64,000 nucleotides of DNA from an uncultured Oscillibacter sp. (GCA_900544615.1 UQVS01000010.1:11782-75781), one strand, 5' to 3'. Counted from the stretch's first letter, positions 52,967 through 60,324 are shown. A program made the numbers and translations. Notes: generated from the letters alone by a model not told the origin.

Positions 52967-53008
52967 GGTGAATATCTCCTGATTGATCTGGTTTCTTAGG
53001 ATGGTTAC

Positions 53009-53037
53009 ACTGTAGCACATCAAAGCGATGATGTCAA
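53009..53037 (-). promoter_or_regulatory. promoter of the shikimate operon
   Basis: Minus strand: TTGACA (bases 53032-53037), 17 bases, TACAGT (53009-53014). The transcript would start near 53002, about 36 bases before the leader peptide. Confidence 0.88.
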
Positions 53038-53180
53038 CAAACTTCGGCGAAAAAAATAGATAGTTTGCGGCGGGAAAACCAGAGCCGATTCGGCAAAATC
53101 ACGGCAAACCGGGCAAAATAACGGGAAAATCCCGGAAAAACGAGGCTGTGAAAGGGGAATGAACGGCCTTCGCGGGGCAT

Positions 53181-53780
53181 TTACAGCTCCTGCCTGCCTT
53201 CCAGCGCACGGGCCAGCGTGGCGTCGTCGGCAAATTCCAGATGTCCGCCCACCGGGATGCCGTAGGCCAGCCGGGTCACTTTGACCTCAAAGGGCTTGAG
53301 AAGCCGGGCAATGTACATGGCGGTGGCCTCCCCCTCCGTGTCCGGGTTGGTGGCCATGATGACCTCCTCCACGCCGCCCTGCGCCACCCGCTCCAGCAGG
53401 GGCTTGATGGCGATGTCGTCCGGGCCGATGTGGTTCATGGGGCTGATGACGCCGTGGAGTACATGGTATTTTCCGTTGAACTCCCGGCCCCGCTCCATGG
53501 CGGCCACATCCCGCGGATCTGCCACCACGCAGATCACAGAGCCGTCCCGCTTGGGGGAGGAGCAGATGGGACACAGCCCCCCGGCGGTGAAGTTGCGGCA
53601 CACCGGGCAGTAGGTGACGGTTTTCTTTGCGGCAACGATGGCGTCGGCAAAGGCCTGCGCGTCCTCTTCCGGCAGGCTCAGAATATGAAACGCCAGCCGC
53701 TGGGCGGTCTTTCCGCCGATGCCCGGCAGGCGGGCAAACTGTTCAACCAGCGCTTCCAGCGGCGCGGGAAAATACTCCAT
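53181..53780 (-). CDS. recR: recombination mediator RecR
   Basis: 199 residues. Helix-hairpin-helix ARLPGIGGKTAQRLAFHIL, a zinc finger (YCPVCRNFTAGGLCPIC) and the Toprim domain (ICVVADPRDVAAMERG) are in order. It loads RecA with RecF/RecO. The ATG at 53780 has AAGGAG six bases upstream. The usual upstream partners dnaX and ybaB are absent here; a palindrome-rich gap lies upstream instead. Confidence 0.95.
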   Translation of the reverse strand: MEYFPAPLEALVEQFARLPGIGGKTAQRLAFHILSLPEEDAQAFADAIVAAKKTVTYCPVCRNFTAGGLCPICSSPKRDGSVICVVADPRDVAAMERGREFNGKYHVLHGVISPMNHIGPDDIAIKPLLERVAQGGVEEVIMATNPDTEGEATAMYIARLLKPFEVKVTRLAYGIPVGGHLEFADDATLARALEGRQEL

Positions 53781-53799
53781 GATACGCTCCTTCATTATC

Positions 53800-54071
53800 T
53801 GCGGGGCAAGGCTCACCGCCCTGCCCCGCAGCGGTTGTGTTATGCGGTATTTGAATCACTTTGCCCCTGCGGGGCAATCACCCTCTGCGCCTGGCAAAAA
53901 TACCACAACCTACGCGCCATGGGCGGCAGAAAATCATTTAAATCCATCCTTCGTCAGGACATGTGCCTGACGAAGGATACTCTGCACCCCGCAAGTGTGC
54001 GAGCATCCCACGCAAGCGAGTGCGCGCGGCGGGGTGATGGGGTGGTTAGGAGGGGAACCTGTTCCCCTCCT
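53800..54071. repeat. palindrome-rich intergenic block (four hairpins)
   Basis: Four inverted repeats fall within 272 bases: TGCGGGGCA/TGCCCCGCA (53800-53830), TTGCCCC/GGGGCAA (53861-53877), a perfect 13-bp stem ATCCTTCGTCAGG (53946-53978, seven-base loop), and AGGAGGGGAAC/GTTCCCCTCCT (54048-54071). The last follows the stop of the downstream-facing desulfhydrase gene and may end it. No gene is seen in the gap. Confidence 0.75.
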
Positions 54072-54072
54072 A

Positions 54073-55047
54073 TTATCCAAGATCCATGGCGAACAGCGCC
54101 GCCGCACCGCCGGTATGGACGAAGGCGATATGCTCCTGCCCATCGAAATAGCCCTCTTTTACCAGCATCAGGAACTTGGTCCATGCCTTGCCGGTGTAGA
54201 CGGGATCCAGCAGGATGCCCTCCTGCCGAGCCAGCTCTTCAATATAGGGGGTGTCCTCAGCGTTGGGGATGGCGTAGCCTGCGCCCACATGGTAGATCAT
54301 GCGGAAGCGGCTGTCCATGTCGGCGGGGGCGGGCTTGCCGACCAGATCGGACGCCTCCTTTACCAGCTCCGGCACAATGTCCTCAAAGGGGTCGGTGTCC
54401 ACGCCCAGACCGGTGGCCTTGGCCTCCGGCAGGAACAGGGAAGTACCCAGCACCAGACCGGCAGTGGTGCCGCCGGAGCCGGTGGCAGAGGCCACATGGC
54501 TGATTTCGATTCCGGCCTCCCTGGCCTGCTCCGCCATTTCCCGGACGCACTCGGCGTAGCCCACAGCGCCCAGCGCGGTGGAGCCGCCCACGGGGATGAT
54601 ATAGCCCTTGTGTCCCTCGGAAGCCAGCACCTCGCAGCGTTTACGCATCTCCGCGTAGATGTCCTCATAGCTGTCGGTGTCCATGAATTCCACCTGCGCG
54701 TTGAAAATATCGTCCAGAATCAGGTTGCCCTTGTGATCCGTGACGCCCCGCTTTTTCAGGATCAGGGTGCAGCGCATCCCCAGACGGGCGGCGCAGGCGG
54801 CGGTGAGCATGGCGTGGTTGGACTGAGCGCCGCCGGTGGTGAACACGGTGTCGCAGCCCTGCTTCTGAGCGTCTGCCAGCAGGTATTCCAGCTTGCGGAC
54901 CTTGTTGCCGCCCAGCGCAACGCCGCACAGGTCGTCCCGCTTGATCCAGATGTCCTTGTTGTAGATCCGGCTGATATTCTCCAGCCGGTAGAAGGGCGTG
55001 GGATATACGCCCAGTTTGATTTTGGGAAGGGTGTTCCAGTTGCTCAT
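54073..55047 (-). CDS. dcyD: D-cysteine desulfhydrase / ACC deaminase family PLP enzyme
   Basis: 324 residues. Fold type II PLP enzyme with LYPTPFYRLENISR-like start, the PLP lysine in ALGGNKVRKLEYLLADA, FTTGGAQSNHA and SATGSGGTTAGLVLG. The TGGAQSNH and late HTGGAAALF match D-cysteine desulfhydrase (D-Cys to pyruvate, sulfide and ammonia); ACC deaminase is the main alternative and cannot be excluded by eye. It follows rpe by six bases. Confidence 0.82.
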   Translation of the reverse strand: MSNWNTLPKIKLGVYPTPFYRLENISRIYNKDIWIKRDDLCGVALGGNKVRKLEYLLADAQKQGCDTVFTTGGAQSNHAMLTAACAARLGMRCTLILKKRGVTDHKGNLILDDIFNAQVEFMDTDSYEDIYAEMRKRCEVLASEGHKGYIIPVGGSTALGAVGYAECVREMAEQAREAGIEISHVASATGSGGTTAGLVLGTSLFLPEAKATGLGVDTDPFEDIVPELVKEASDLVGKPAPADMDSRFRMIYHVGAGYAIPNAEDTPYIEELARQEGILLDPVYTGKAWTKFLMLVKEGYFDGQEHIAFVHTGGAAALFAMDLG

Positions 55048-55053
55048 GGTCGA

Positions 55054-55701
55054 TTATTCTCCTCGAAGTAATTTGATGCGGGCGGGGATATCCTCCGCCT
55101 TATAGACAGCGCTGCCTGCTACCAGCACGTTGGCTCCGGCGTCGATGCAGGCCCGGCAGGTATCCGGAGCCACGCCGCCGTCCACCTCCAGCTCGCAGGC
55201 GGGGTTGCGTTCGTCAATGAGTTTACGGATGGCGGCCACCTTGGGCATCTGATCCGCCATAAATTTCTGACCGCCGAAGCCCGGCTCCACGGTCATCACC
55301 AGAATCAGCTCCACCTGATCGATATAGGGCAGAACAGCCTCCCAGGTGGTCTTGGGCTTCAGGACGATGCCGGCCTTCTTGCCCTTGGCGTGAATTTTGT
55401 CGATGGCGGCCTGAATGTTTTCCGGGAAGTCCGATTCCACATGGATCGTCACCAGATCGGCGCCTGCATCGCAGAATTCCTCCACATACCGCACCGGCTT
55501 TGTGATCATCAGATGGACGTCCAGAAACATATCCGTGACCTTTCGGATGGATTTCAGTACCGGGATGCCAATGGAGATGTTGGGGACAAACACGCCGTCC
55601 ATCACGTCCACATGGACATAATCGGCATCGGAGATGCGGTGAATATCCCGCTCCAGATTTGCAAAATCGGCGGAGAGGATAGACGGGGAAATTTTAATCA
55701 T
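55054..55701 (-). CDS. rpe: ribulose-phosphate 3-epimerase
   Basis: 215 residues, a TIM barrel. ISPSILSADFANLERDI, DYVHVDVMDGVFVPNISIG (metal His and Asp), DVHLMI, VEPGFGGQKFM and ELEVDGGVAPDTCRACIDAGANVLVAGSAVY are diagnostic. It interconverts ribulose 5-phosphate and xylulose 5-phosphate. AGAGGT lies before the ATG. Unusually it is not in a rsgA-rpe-thiN cluster but behind a 210-base structured leader. Confidence 0.95.
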   Translation of the reverse strand: MIKISPSILSADFANLERDIHRISDADYVHVDVMDGVFVPNISIGIPVLKSIRKVTDMFLDVHLMITKPVRYVEEFCDAGADLVTIHVESDFPENIQAAIDKIHAKGKKAGIVLKPKTTWEAVLPYIDQVELILVMTVEPGFGGQKFMADQMPKVAAIRKLIDERNPACELEVDGGVAPDTCRACIDAGANVLVAGSAVYKAEDIPARIKLLRGE

Positions 55702-55913
55702 GGGGACGACCTCTTTTCTGTTGTTTTCCGGCGGAAGAGTCGAACCGCGGAGACAGGCTCCGTGACAGACCCGGCATGGGGCGCATAGGATGGCGCAAGC
55801 GGCCTGAGCGTCCCCGTTGATATGCCCCGCAGCGTCCGCCCTGGGTCAGACGCCGCCGCTTTTCAGATATAGGGGGCCGGTGGAAACACCGGCCTCCCAT
55901 GGGACGCAGTTGC
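55702..55913 (-). ncRNA. long structured leader RNA upstream of rpe (function unknown)
   Basis: Read on the minus strand from the start near 55913, the GC-rich leader folds extensively: GCGTCCC near its 5' end can pair with GGGACGC about 100 bases later, enclosing a perfect GGCCGGTG/CACCGGCC hairpin and a GCGTC/GACGC hairpin. No terminator and no leader peptide are seen; the RNA runs into the rpe ribosome site. It is not one of the riboswitch classes I know. Confidence 0.45.
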
Positions 55914-55919
55914 AGTCTT

Positions 55920-55948
55920 AGTGTAGCAGACGGGAACGCCAAAAGCAA
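55920..55948 (-). promoter_or_regulatory. promoter of the rpe leader transcript
   Basis: Minus strand: TTGCTT (bases 55943-55948), 17 bases, TACACT (55920-55925). Confidence 0.7.
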
Positions 55949-56091
55949 CGGCAGAAGAAAAATTTTCTGGTGTTGCAAATGCCATATAAGAACGGCGCTC
56001 CTTTATGTTATTTTGTAAATGGATAAAAAGAGCGTTTCGGCACATAAAGACTGCCGGAGCGGACAAGCCATCAGAAAAAGGAGGCTTCCCC

Positions 56092-56409
56092 ATGGAGCTG
56101 AAGCATTTGAACGCACAGGAGTTTGAGACAATTTTGCAGAACGGCCAGCCGGCGATGATCGATTTCTCCGCAGTGTGGTGCGGCCCCTGCCAGATCCTGG
56201 CCCCTGTTATGGAAAAGCTTGCGGAGCAGTATGACGGCAAGGCGGTTGTGGCCAAGGTGGATGTGGACGAGCAGCGGGAACTGGCGATCCAGTACCGGGT
56301 CATGTCCGTACCGACCGTGATTTTCCTGAAGGACGGCAAGGAGGTCGATCGCAAGATCGGCGTCCGGGAGCTGGCGGAGTACACGGAGCGTCTGGACGCC
56401 TGCCTGTAA
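56092..56409 (+). CDS. trxA: thioredoxin
   Basis: 105 residues with the active site WCGPC in MIDFSAVWCGPCQILAPVM and the cis-proline loop SVPTVIFLKDGKEV. Standard thioredoxin length. ATG 56092 follows AAAGGAGG. It provides disulfide reduction; it stands alone, ending in a strong terminator. Confidence 0.95.
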   Translation: MELKHLNAQEFETILQNGQPAMIDFSAVWCGPCQILAPVMEKLAEQYDGKAVVAKVDVDEQRELAIQYRVMSVPTVIFLKDGKEVDRKIGVRELAEYTERLDACL

Positions 56410-56450
56410 GAAAACAGAAGCCCAAAGCGCCGCATAAACACGGACGGAAG

Positions 56451-56487
56451 AAAGCCGCGTATGGTCTGATGACCATACGCGGCTTTT
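56451..56487 (+). terminator. intrinsic terminator of trxA
   Basis: AAAGCCGCGTATGGTC (56451-56466) pairs perfectly with GACCATACGCGGCTTT (56471-56486) around TGAT; a T follows. Confidence 0.92.
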
Positions 56488-56594
56488 GCGCTGCCGCGAA
56501 AGACAGCTTGCCGGCGGCCGCACACCTGCCATACCCCGCGCATAGAATACCAGCGGCAGGACTGCAATCCAGATCAATGCAGGGGATGATGACG

Positions 56595-57035
56595 ATGGCT
56601 TATTCCGACCGGGAGCTGCTGGCGCGGCTGATCCAGTGCGAGGCGGGCGGGGAGGGCGATACGGGGATGAAAGCGGTGGCCGGCGTGGTGATGAACCGGG
56701 TCAACGCCCGCGGCGGGGAATACGCGCGGGTGGGGCAGGGCAGCATCCGCAACATCATTTTCCAGCCCTACCAGTTCGTGTGCGTCTCGGAAACGGAGAA
56801 CGGCGCCTACAACCCCCAGAATATTTACAATATGCGGCCGGAGCAGATCCACTTTGACATTGCCGACTGGGCCATCGCGGGCAACCGCATCCCGGATGTG
56901 GCGGAGTCGCTGTGGTTCTACAACCCCTTCGGCCCCCGGTGCAGAAGCCGGTTTCCCTCAGATGTGGGCTACTGGCAGACCCGCATTGGAGATCATTGCT
57001 TTTATAATCCAACGGATGCCTATTACAGAACTTGA
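56595..57035 (+). CDS. cwlJ: spore cortex-lytic cell wall hydrolase (SleB/CwlJ family)
   Basis: 146 residues, hydrolase-2 domain only, as in CwlJ (no peptidoglycan-binding domain or signal peptide). LLARLIQCEAGGEGDTGMKAVAGVVMNRV carries the catalytic Glu; the C-terminal WFYNPFGPRC and GDHCFYNP are typical. CwlJ degrades cortex muramic-lactam peptidoglycan during germination. The ATG at 56595 is chosen with AGGGG nine bases upstream; two ATGs slightly earlier are too close to that site. gerQ follows, the partner CwlJ needs. Confidence 0.88.
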   Translation: MAYSDRELLARLIQCEAGGEGDTGMKAVAGVVMNRVNARGGEYARVGQGSIRNIIFQPYQFVCVSETENGAYNPQNIYNMRPEQIHFDIADWAIAGNRIPDVAESLWFYNPFGPRCRSRFPSDVGYWQTRIGDHCFYNPTDAYYRT

Positions 57036-57046
57036 GAGGTGTTTTT

Positions 57047-57562
57047 ATGCAGCGCTTTCAGAATACTTACACAGCCGGAGCGGTTCCCGGCCCCAGCACC
57101 GGGGACTGGCGGGCGGAGATCAGCGGCAGCGGCACGGCGGGAAGTCACACGCAGGATGCCATGGGGCAGCCGCCGGAGAGAACGGAATTTGCTTCCATGC
57201 CCGGCGGACGGATGGTACCTATGGGCAATATGCCGGGGATCCGAACAAATCTGCCGGAGGACGTGATCCAGAACCCCCTCAGCGTGGAGGAGGCCCACGA
57301 AGGCTCCATCAAGGCCATGCTGGCCCGGAATGAGGGAAACTATGTGGTGGCTACGTTTCTGGTGGGGACGCAGGGAACGGTTTCCTGGGAGGGAATCCTC
57401 TACGATGTGGGCAACGACTTTATCACCATCTACCAGCCGGGACGAGAGCGGTATATCGTGATCGACATTTACGCCCTGAAATATATCGAGTTCTATGACA
57501 CCCGCCGCAGGGAACAGTGCGAGGCCATGCTCAGACAGAACGGTATGTGGGAACTGCACTGA
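57047..57562 (+). CDS. gerQ: spore coat protein GerQ
   Basis: 171 residues. The N-terminal half is Gly/Pro/Ser/Gln rich and low in complexity; the C-terminal domain (HEGSIKAMLARNEGNYVVATF ... WEGILYDVGNDFITIYQPGRERYIVIDIYALKYIEF) matches GerQ/YwdL. GerQ holds CwlJ at the spore coat, and is cross-linked there in Bacillus. GAGGTG lies before ATG 57047. With cwlJ 11 bases upstream it shows that the organism sporulates. Confidence 0.9.
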   Translation: MQRFQNTYTAGAVPGPSTGDWRAEISGSGTAGSHTQDAMGQPPERTEFASMPGGRMVPMGNMPGIRTNLPEDVIQNPLSVEEAHEGSIKAMLARNEGNYVVATFLVGTQGTVSWEGILYDVGNDFITIYQPGRERYIVIDIYALKYIEFYDTRRREQCEAMLRQNGMWELH

Positions 57563-57583
57563 AAAGTTTTCGCACAGGGGGGA

Positions 57584-57612
57584 TTGCAGGCGGAAAATGG
57601 CTATGCTAAAAT
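57584..57612 (+). promoter_or_regulatory. promoter of the nitroreductase gene
   Basis: TTGCAG (57584-57589), 17 bases, TAAAAT (57607-57612). Confidence 0.75.
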
Positions 57613-57645
57613 ATCGGTATAGAACAGAATAAGGAGGAATCCCCC

Positions 57646-58158
57646 ATGGATTTTGAAAAGCTGTCCGCAGCGCGCTATTCCCTGCGGAAATTTGATTCCC
57701 GTCCGGTGGAGCAGGAGAAGCTGGCTCTGATTCTGGAAGCCGGCCGCAACGCCCCCACGGCGCATAACAAACAGCCCCAGCGGATGTTCGTCATTCAAAG
57801 TTCTGAAGCGCTGGAAAAGGCCGATGCCTGCATGGACTGCCATTTCCACGCACCGGTGGTGATCGCTGTGGGATATGACCCGCAGGAGTCCTGGCACCGG
57901 GAGACCGATGGCAAGGATCACGGAGAGATCGACGCGGCCATTGCCGCTACCCAGATGATGCTTCAGGCGGCGGATCTTGGCCTTGGCACCACCTATGTGG
58001 GGATGTTCCGTCCGGAGGATCTGGTCAGAACGTTCCCTGAGATGGAGGGCCTGCATATGATCGCCATGCTGCCTCTGGGCTACCCGGCGGAGGGCGCTCA
58101 TCCGGCGAAGCTTCACGGTCTGCGGAAGCCTATGGAAGAGCTTGTTAAATACCTTTAA
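57646..58158 (+). CDS. nitroreductase-family FMN oxidoreductase
   Basis: 170 residues. ARYSLRKFDSRPVEQEKLALILEAGRNAPTAHNKQPQRMFVI is the FMN-binding start of the family; LGTTYVGMFRPEDL and LPLGYPAEGAHP close the fold. Members reduce nitro compounds, quinones or flavins with NAD(P)H. The substrate is unknown. AAGGAGG precedes the ATG; a terminator follows. Confidence 0.88.
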   Translation: MDFEKLSAARYSLRKFDSRPVEQEKLALILEAGRNAPTAHNKQPQRMFVIQSSEALEKADACMDCHFHAPVVIAVGYDPQESWHRETDGKDHGEIDAAIAATQMMLQAADLGLGTTYVGMFRPEDLVRTFPEMEGLHMIAMLPLGYPAEGAHPAKLHGLRKPMEELVKYL

Positions 58159-58161
58159 CTG

Positions 58162-58198
58162 AAAAAACAGGGGGAGCAGCCACTTCCCCTGTTTTTTT
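58162..58198 (+). terminator. intrinsic terminator of the nitroreductase gene
   Basis: AAAAACAGGGG and CCCCTGTTTTT pair around a loop of about 13 bases, with seven T. Confidence 0.9.
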
Positions 58199-58223
58199 GA
58201 ACTTTTTTTGAAAATTTAATGAA

Positions 58224-58267
58224 AGTTGCAAATGCAACTGGTAGTTAGAAATGAATCCTGATATACT
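58224..58267 (+). promoter_or_regulatory. rubrerythrin promoter region with a perfect palindrome
   Basis: AGTTGCA (58224-58230), AA, TGCAACT (58233-58239) is a perfect palindrome; TATACT is at 58262-58267 with no good -35. The palindrome covers the -35 area, so an activator or redox repressor site is likely. It does not match the PerR box. Confidence 0.6.
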
Positions 58268-58341
58268 ACAGTCACCGAACAAGATCGGGATAGGAAAGAT
58301 AGAAACTTGAATCATATAAAATCAATAAGGAGGATACAAGT

Positions 58342-58929
58342 ATGAAGAAGTGGGTCTGCAAGGTTTGCGGTTATATCTATGAGGGTCCTGAAGCGCCGGT
58401 GGAATGCCCCGTCTGCCACGCAAAGAACGCATTCAACGAGGTGCAGGGCGAGATCAAGCTGGCTGCCGAGCACAAGTTTGGCATCTATGCCGATACCGTG
58501 AAGAACAACCCCGATATCTCCGAAGAGGACAAGAAGTATATTTTCGATCAGTTGATGGCCAACTTCAACGGCGAGTGCAGCGAGGTGGGTATGTATCTCT
58601 GCATGGCTCGGATCGCTCACCGTGAGGGCTATCCTGAGATCGGCCTGTACTGGGAGAAAGCCGCCTATGAGGAAGCCGAACACGCCGCCAAGTTTGCCGA
58701 GCTGCTGGGCAGCGATCTGGAGAGCAACATGACCTCCTCCACCGAGAAGAACCTCAAGTGGCGCGTGGACTGCGAGTACGGCGCAACCGCCGGCAAGGTG
58801 GAACTGGCTACCTGCGCCAAGAAGAACAATCTGGACGCCATTCACGACACCGTCCATGAGATGGCCCGCGACGAGGCTCGCCACGGCAAGGCTCTGGAGG
58901 GCATGCTGAAGCGTTACTTCAACAAGTAA
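58342..58929 (+). CDS. reverse rubrerythrin (rubredoxin domain first), NADH peroxidase type
   Basis: 195 residues. A rubredoxin-like domain comes first (WVCKVCGYIYEG, then CPVC), followed by a ferritin-like diiron domain with ExxH ligands (NFNGECSEVGMYLCMARIAH; EEAEHAAKFAELLG; HEMARDEARHGKALEGML). This order is that of clostridial reverse rubrerythrins, which reduce H2O2 with electrons from NADH via rubredoxin-type partners and protect anaerobes from oxygen. GGAGGATACAAGT precedes the ATG. Confidence 0.92.
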   Translation: MKKWVCKVCGYIYEGPEAPVECPVCHAKNAFNEVQGEIKLAAEHKFGIYADTVKNNPDISEEDKKYIFDQLMANFNGECSEVGMYLCMARIAHREGYPEIGLYWEKAAYEEAEHAAKFAELLGSDLESNMTSSTEKNLKWRVDCEYGATAGKVELATCAKKNNLDAIHDTVHEMARDEARHGKALEGMLKRYFNK

Positions 58930-58953
58930 GTTCCGCAAAAACCAAAATCTTTT

Positions 58954-58987
58954 GAGGGGGAATCGGGAAACTGGTTCCCTCTCTTTT
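58954..58987 (+). terminator. intrinsic terminator of the rubrerythrin gene
   Basis: GAGGGGGAATC pairs with GGTTCCCTC, followed by TCTTTTTG. Confidence 0.8.
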
Positions 58988-59166
58988 TGCGTCCTCCGCC
59001 GTTGGGATGGAAGTTTCTGTGGAAGTCTATCTCTGTTTTCCTTCTGAAAATGCCATATGTGGAAGTCAGCAATGTGGATGTCTGTATTATAAACTTTTAG
59101 ATGTTCAGGAAACCAGATGTTTAAACTAAATTATACATCTTCGCACATCTTTTATTCTTTTCCAAA

Positions 59167-59307
59167 GTCGGTGAGCATTCTCAGGCAGAGATCAGCAGCG
59201 ATATGCTTGAGCGGTTGCGAGAGGTGCTTCAGCAGCATCCGGAATTGCTTTCTGAATTACTCAAAGGGCAAGAAGATACCTCAGCAAAAGGCGATCATAA
59301 AGAATAA
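59167..59307 (+). pseudogene. remnant of an unidentified gene
   Basis: An open stretch ending at TAA 59305-59307 encodes a plausible C-terminal helix (AEISSDMLERLREVLQQHPELLSELLKG and a charged tail). No start with a ribosome site precedes it, and the frame is closed by a stop at 59122. It looks like the tail of a degraded gene close to the element boundary. The rest of 58990-59440 is AT-rich with only a small inverted repeat (GTTGGCA/TGCCAAC, 59363-59383). Confidence 0.35.
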
Positions 59308-59442
59308 TTGTTGCCATTTGTAGGCATACCGTTCTTTCAAGCCTCAAATACGCTTGCTTTTTGTTGGCAAAACATATGCCAACGTGTAAATATATTCATT
59401 TCAAGATGAACGACAATACATCTTAATACAGCCTGCAAAACA

Positions 59443-59482
59443 CAAAAAAGAAAGCCTTAGAATGTAGTGATTCCAAGGCTTT
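59443..59482 (-). terminator. terminator of the tRNA-Arg gene (3' flank)
   Basis: Directly after the CCA end on the minus strand: AAAGCCTTGGAAT pairs with ATTC.AAGGCTTT (bases 59451-59482, one mismatch) and runs into a T-rich stretch. Confidence 0.85.
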
Positions 59483-59527
59483 TGGCACCCACGAGAGGAT
59501 TCGAACCTCCGACCTATCGCTTAGGAG
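59483..59527 (-). other. attachment-site scar: 3' part of a tRNA-Arg(CCU) gene
   Basis: Read on the minus strand, 45 bases match the 3' part of a tRNA: anticodon loop CTCCTAA (anticodon CCT), 3' anticodon strand, TPsiC arm GGAGGTTCGAATCCTCT, acceptor strand CGTGGGTG and encoded CCA (59483-59485). Upstream of the anticodon loop no D arm or 5' acceptor strand exists. Such 3' tRNA pieces are left when an integrative element enters a tRNA gene; the intact gene should lie at the other end, right of the window. Confidence 0.85.
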
Positions 59528-59660
59528 TACGGCGTACCATTTCGTAAATTGTTCATATCATATCTTCCCGTGTTGTTTCTTCGAAAATTGTGCTGCCTGG
59601 AGGCAGGTCAATTTGCACAAATTCCCCTGAAATATGCTGCCTTACAACGGCTTTTCAAAT

Positions 59661-59736
59661 GTCGTATTAGCAAGGTATTAGCAGGAACCCCTTGTGACGG
59701 AGGACTTTCAGGGGCCGTTTCAAAATGATATTAGCA
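59661..59736 (+). repeat. three direct repeats TATTAGCA near the element end
   Basis: TATTAGCA occurs at 59665-59672, 59676-59683 (11-base period) and 59729-59736. The first and third are part of longer similar segments (TTTCAAATG.cgTATTAGCA and TTTCAAAATGaTATTAGCA). The position between the att scar and the excisionase gene fits arm-type sites for integrase or excisionase. Confidence 0.55.
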
Positions 59737-59752
59737 CAGGGAGGTTAATCTT

Positions 59753-59971
59753 ATGAGCACCGACATGACCAACGAAAAAGGGACGCCCCAAAGCAGGACA
59801 TACACCGTGAATGACATCGCAGCCATTCTCGGTATTGGCCGCGCCTCGGCCTATAAACTCGCCAACTCCGGATTGTTCAAGACGATCCGCATCGGCAACA
59901 TGATCCGCATCTCCAGAAAGTCCTTTGAGGATTGGCTGAAGGCGGAGGGCCTGGACGACAAAACGGAATAA
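59753..59971 (+). CDS. excisionase-like helix-turn-helix protein
   Basis: 72 residues. TYTVNDIAAILGIGRASAYKLANSGLFKTIRIGNMIRISRKSFEDWL is the MerR-like winged helix of the excisionase (HTH_17) family, including the IRI wing and the SFEDWL helix. Such proteins bend DNA at element ends and steer integrase to excision. AGGGAGG precedes the ATG. Confidence 0.85.
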   Translation: MSTDMTNEKGTPQSRTYTVNDIAAILGIGRASAYKLANSGLFKTIRIGNMIRISRKSFEDWLKAEGLDDKTE

Positions 59972-60014
59972 TTGTCAACAGTGCCAACGAGAGATTTTGT
60001 AATAGCCCTAGAGT

Positions 60015-60055
60015 TTCTAAAAGAAACGGTTCAAAAAAAGCCGTTTCTTTTAGAA
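60015..60055 (+). terminator. 15-bp perfect hairpin after the excisionase gene
   Basis: TTCTAAAAGAAACGG (60015-60029) pairs perfectly with CCGTTTCTTTTAGAA (60041-60055); loop of 11 bases. No T run follows, so terminator function is uncertain. The remaining 60056-60324 is AT-rich without a gene. Confidence 0.55.
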
Positions 60056-60324
60056 TTGTTAACTAATTCAAATATCAAGACAAAAGGATTACCTTGACTG
60101 TTTTTTCTATCCAGAGTATAATAACTACAAAAGATAAAATCAATTATGTATATTTTATTGTCCAGTTATACAAAGTGATTGAATATCTTTAAAAGATGCA
60201 AATGGCTTGTTTTTTGCCATTTAATTGTTAAATTTAATTTGGTTTAAGTGTACTAACCATATCAATTAATACATATAATTTAGCCACTATGGGGGCTAGA
60301 GTTGTAGAAATAGGAGAGAGAAAC

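Noticed and set aside
52786..53037. T-box riboswitch before the shikimate operon
   Set aside because: No T-box consensus or specifier-stem features; the leader peptide with Tyr/Phe codons explains the region better.
59117..59323. 68-codon frame in the pre-element gap
   Set aside because: Cys/Ser/Lys-rich peptide with no ribosome site; another frame (59167-59307) has a much more protein-like helix.
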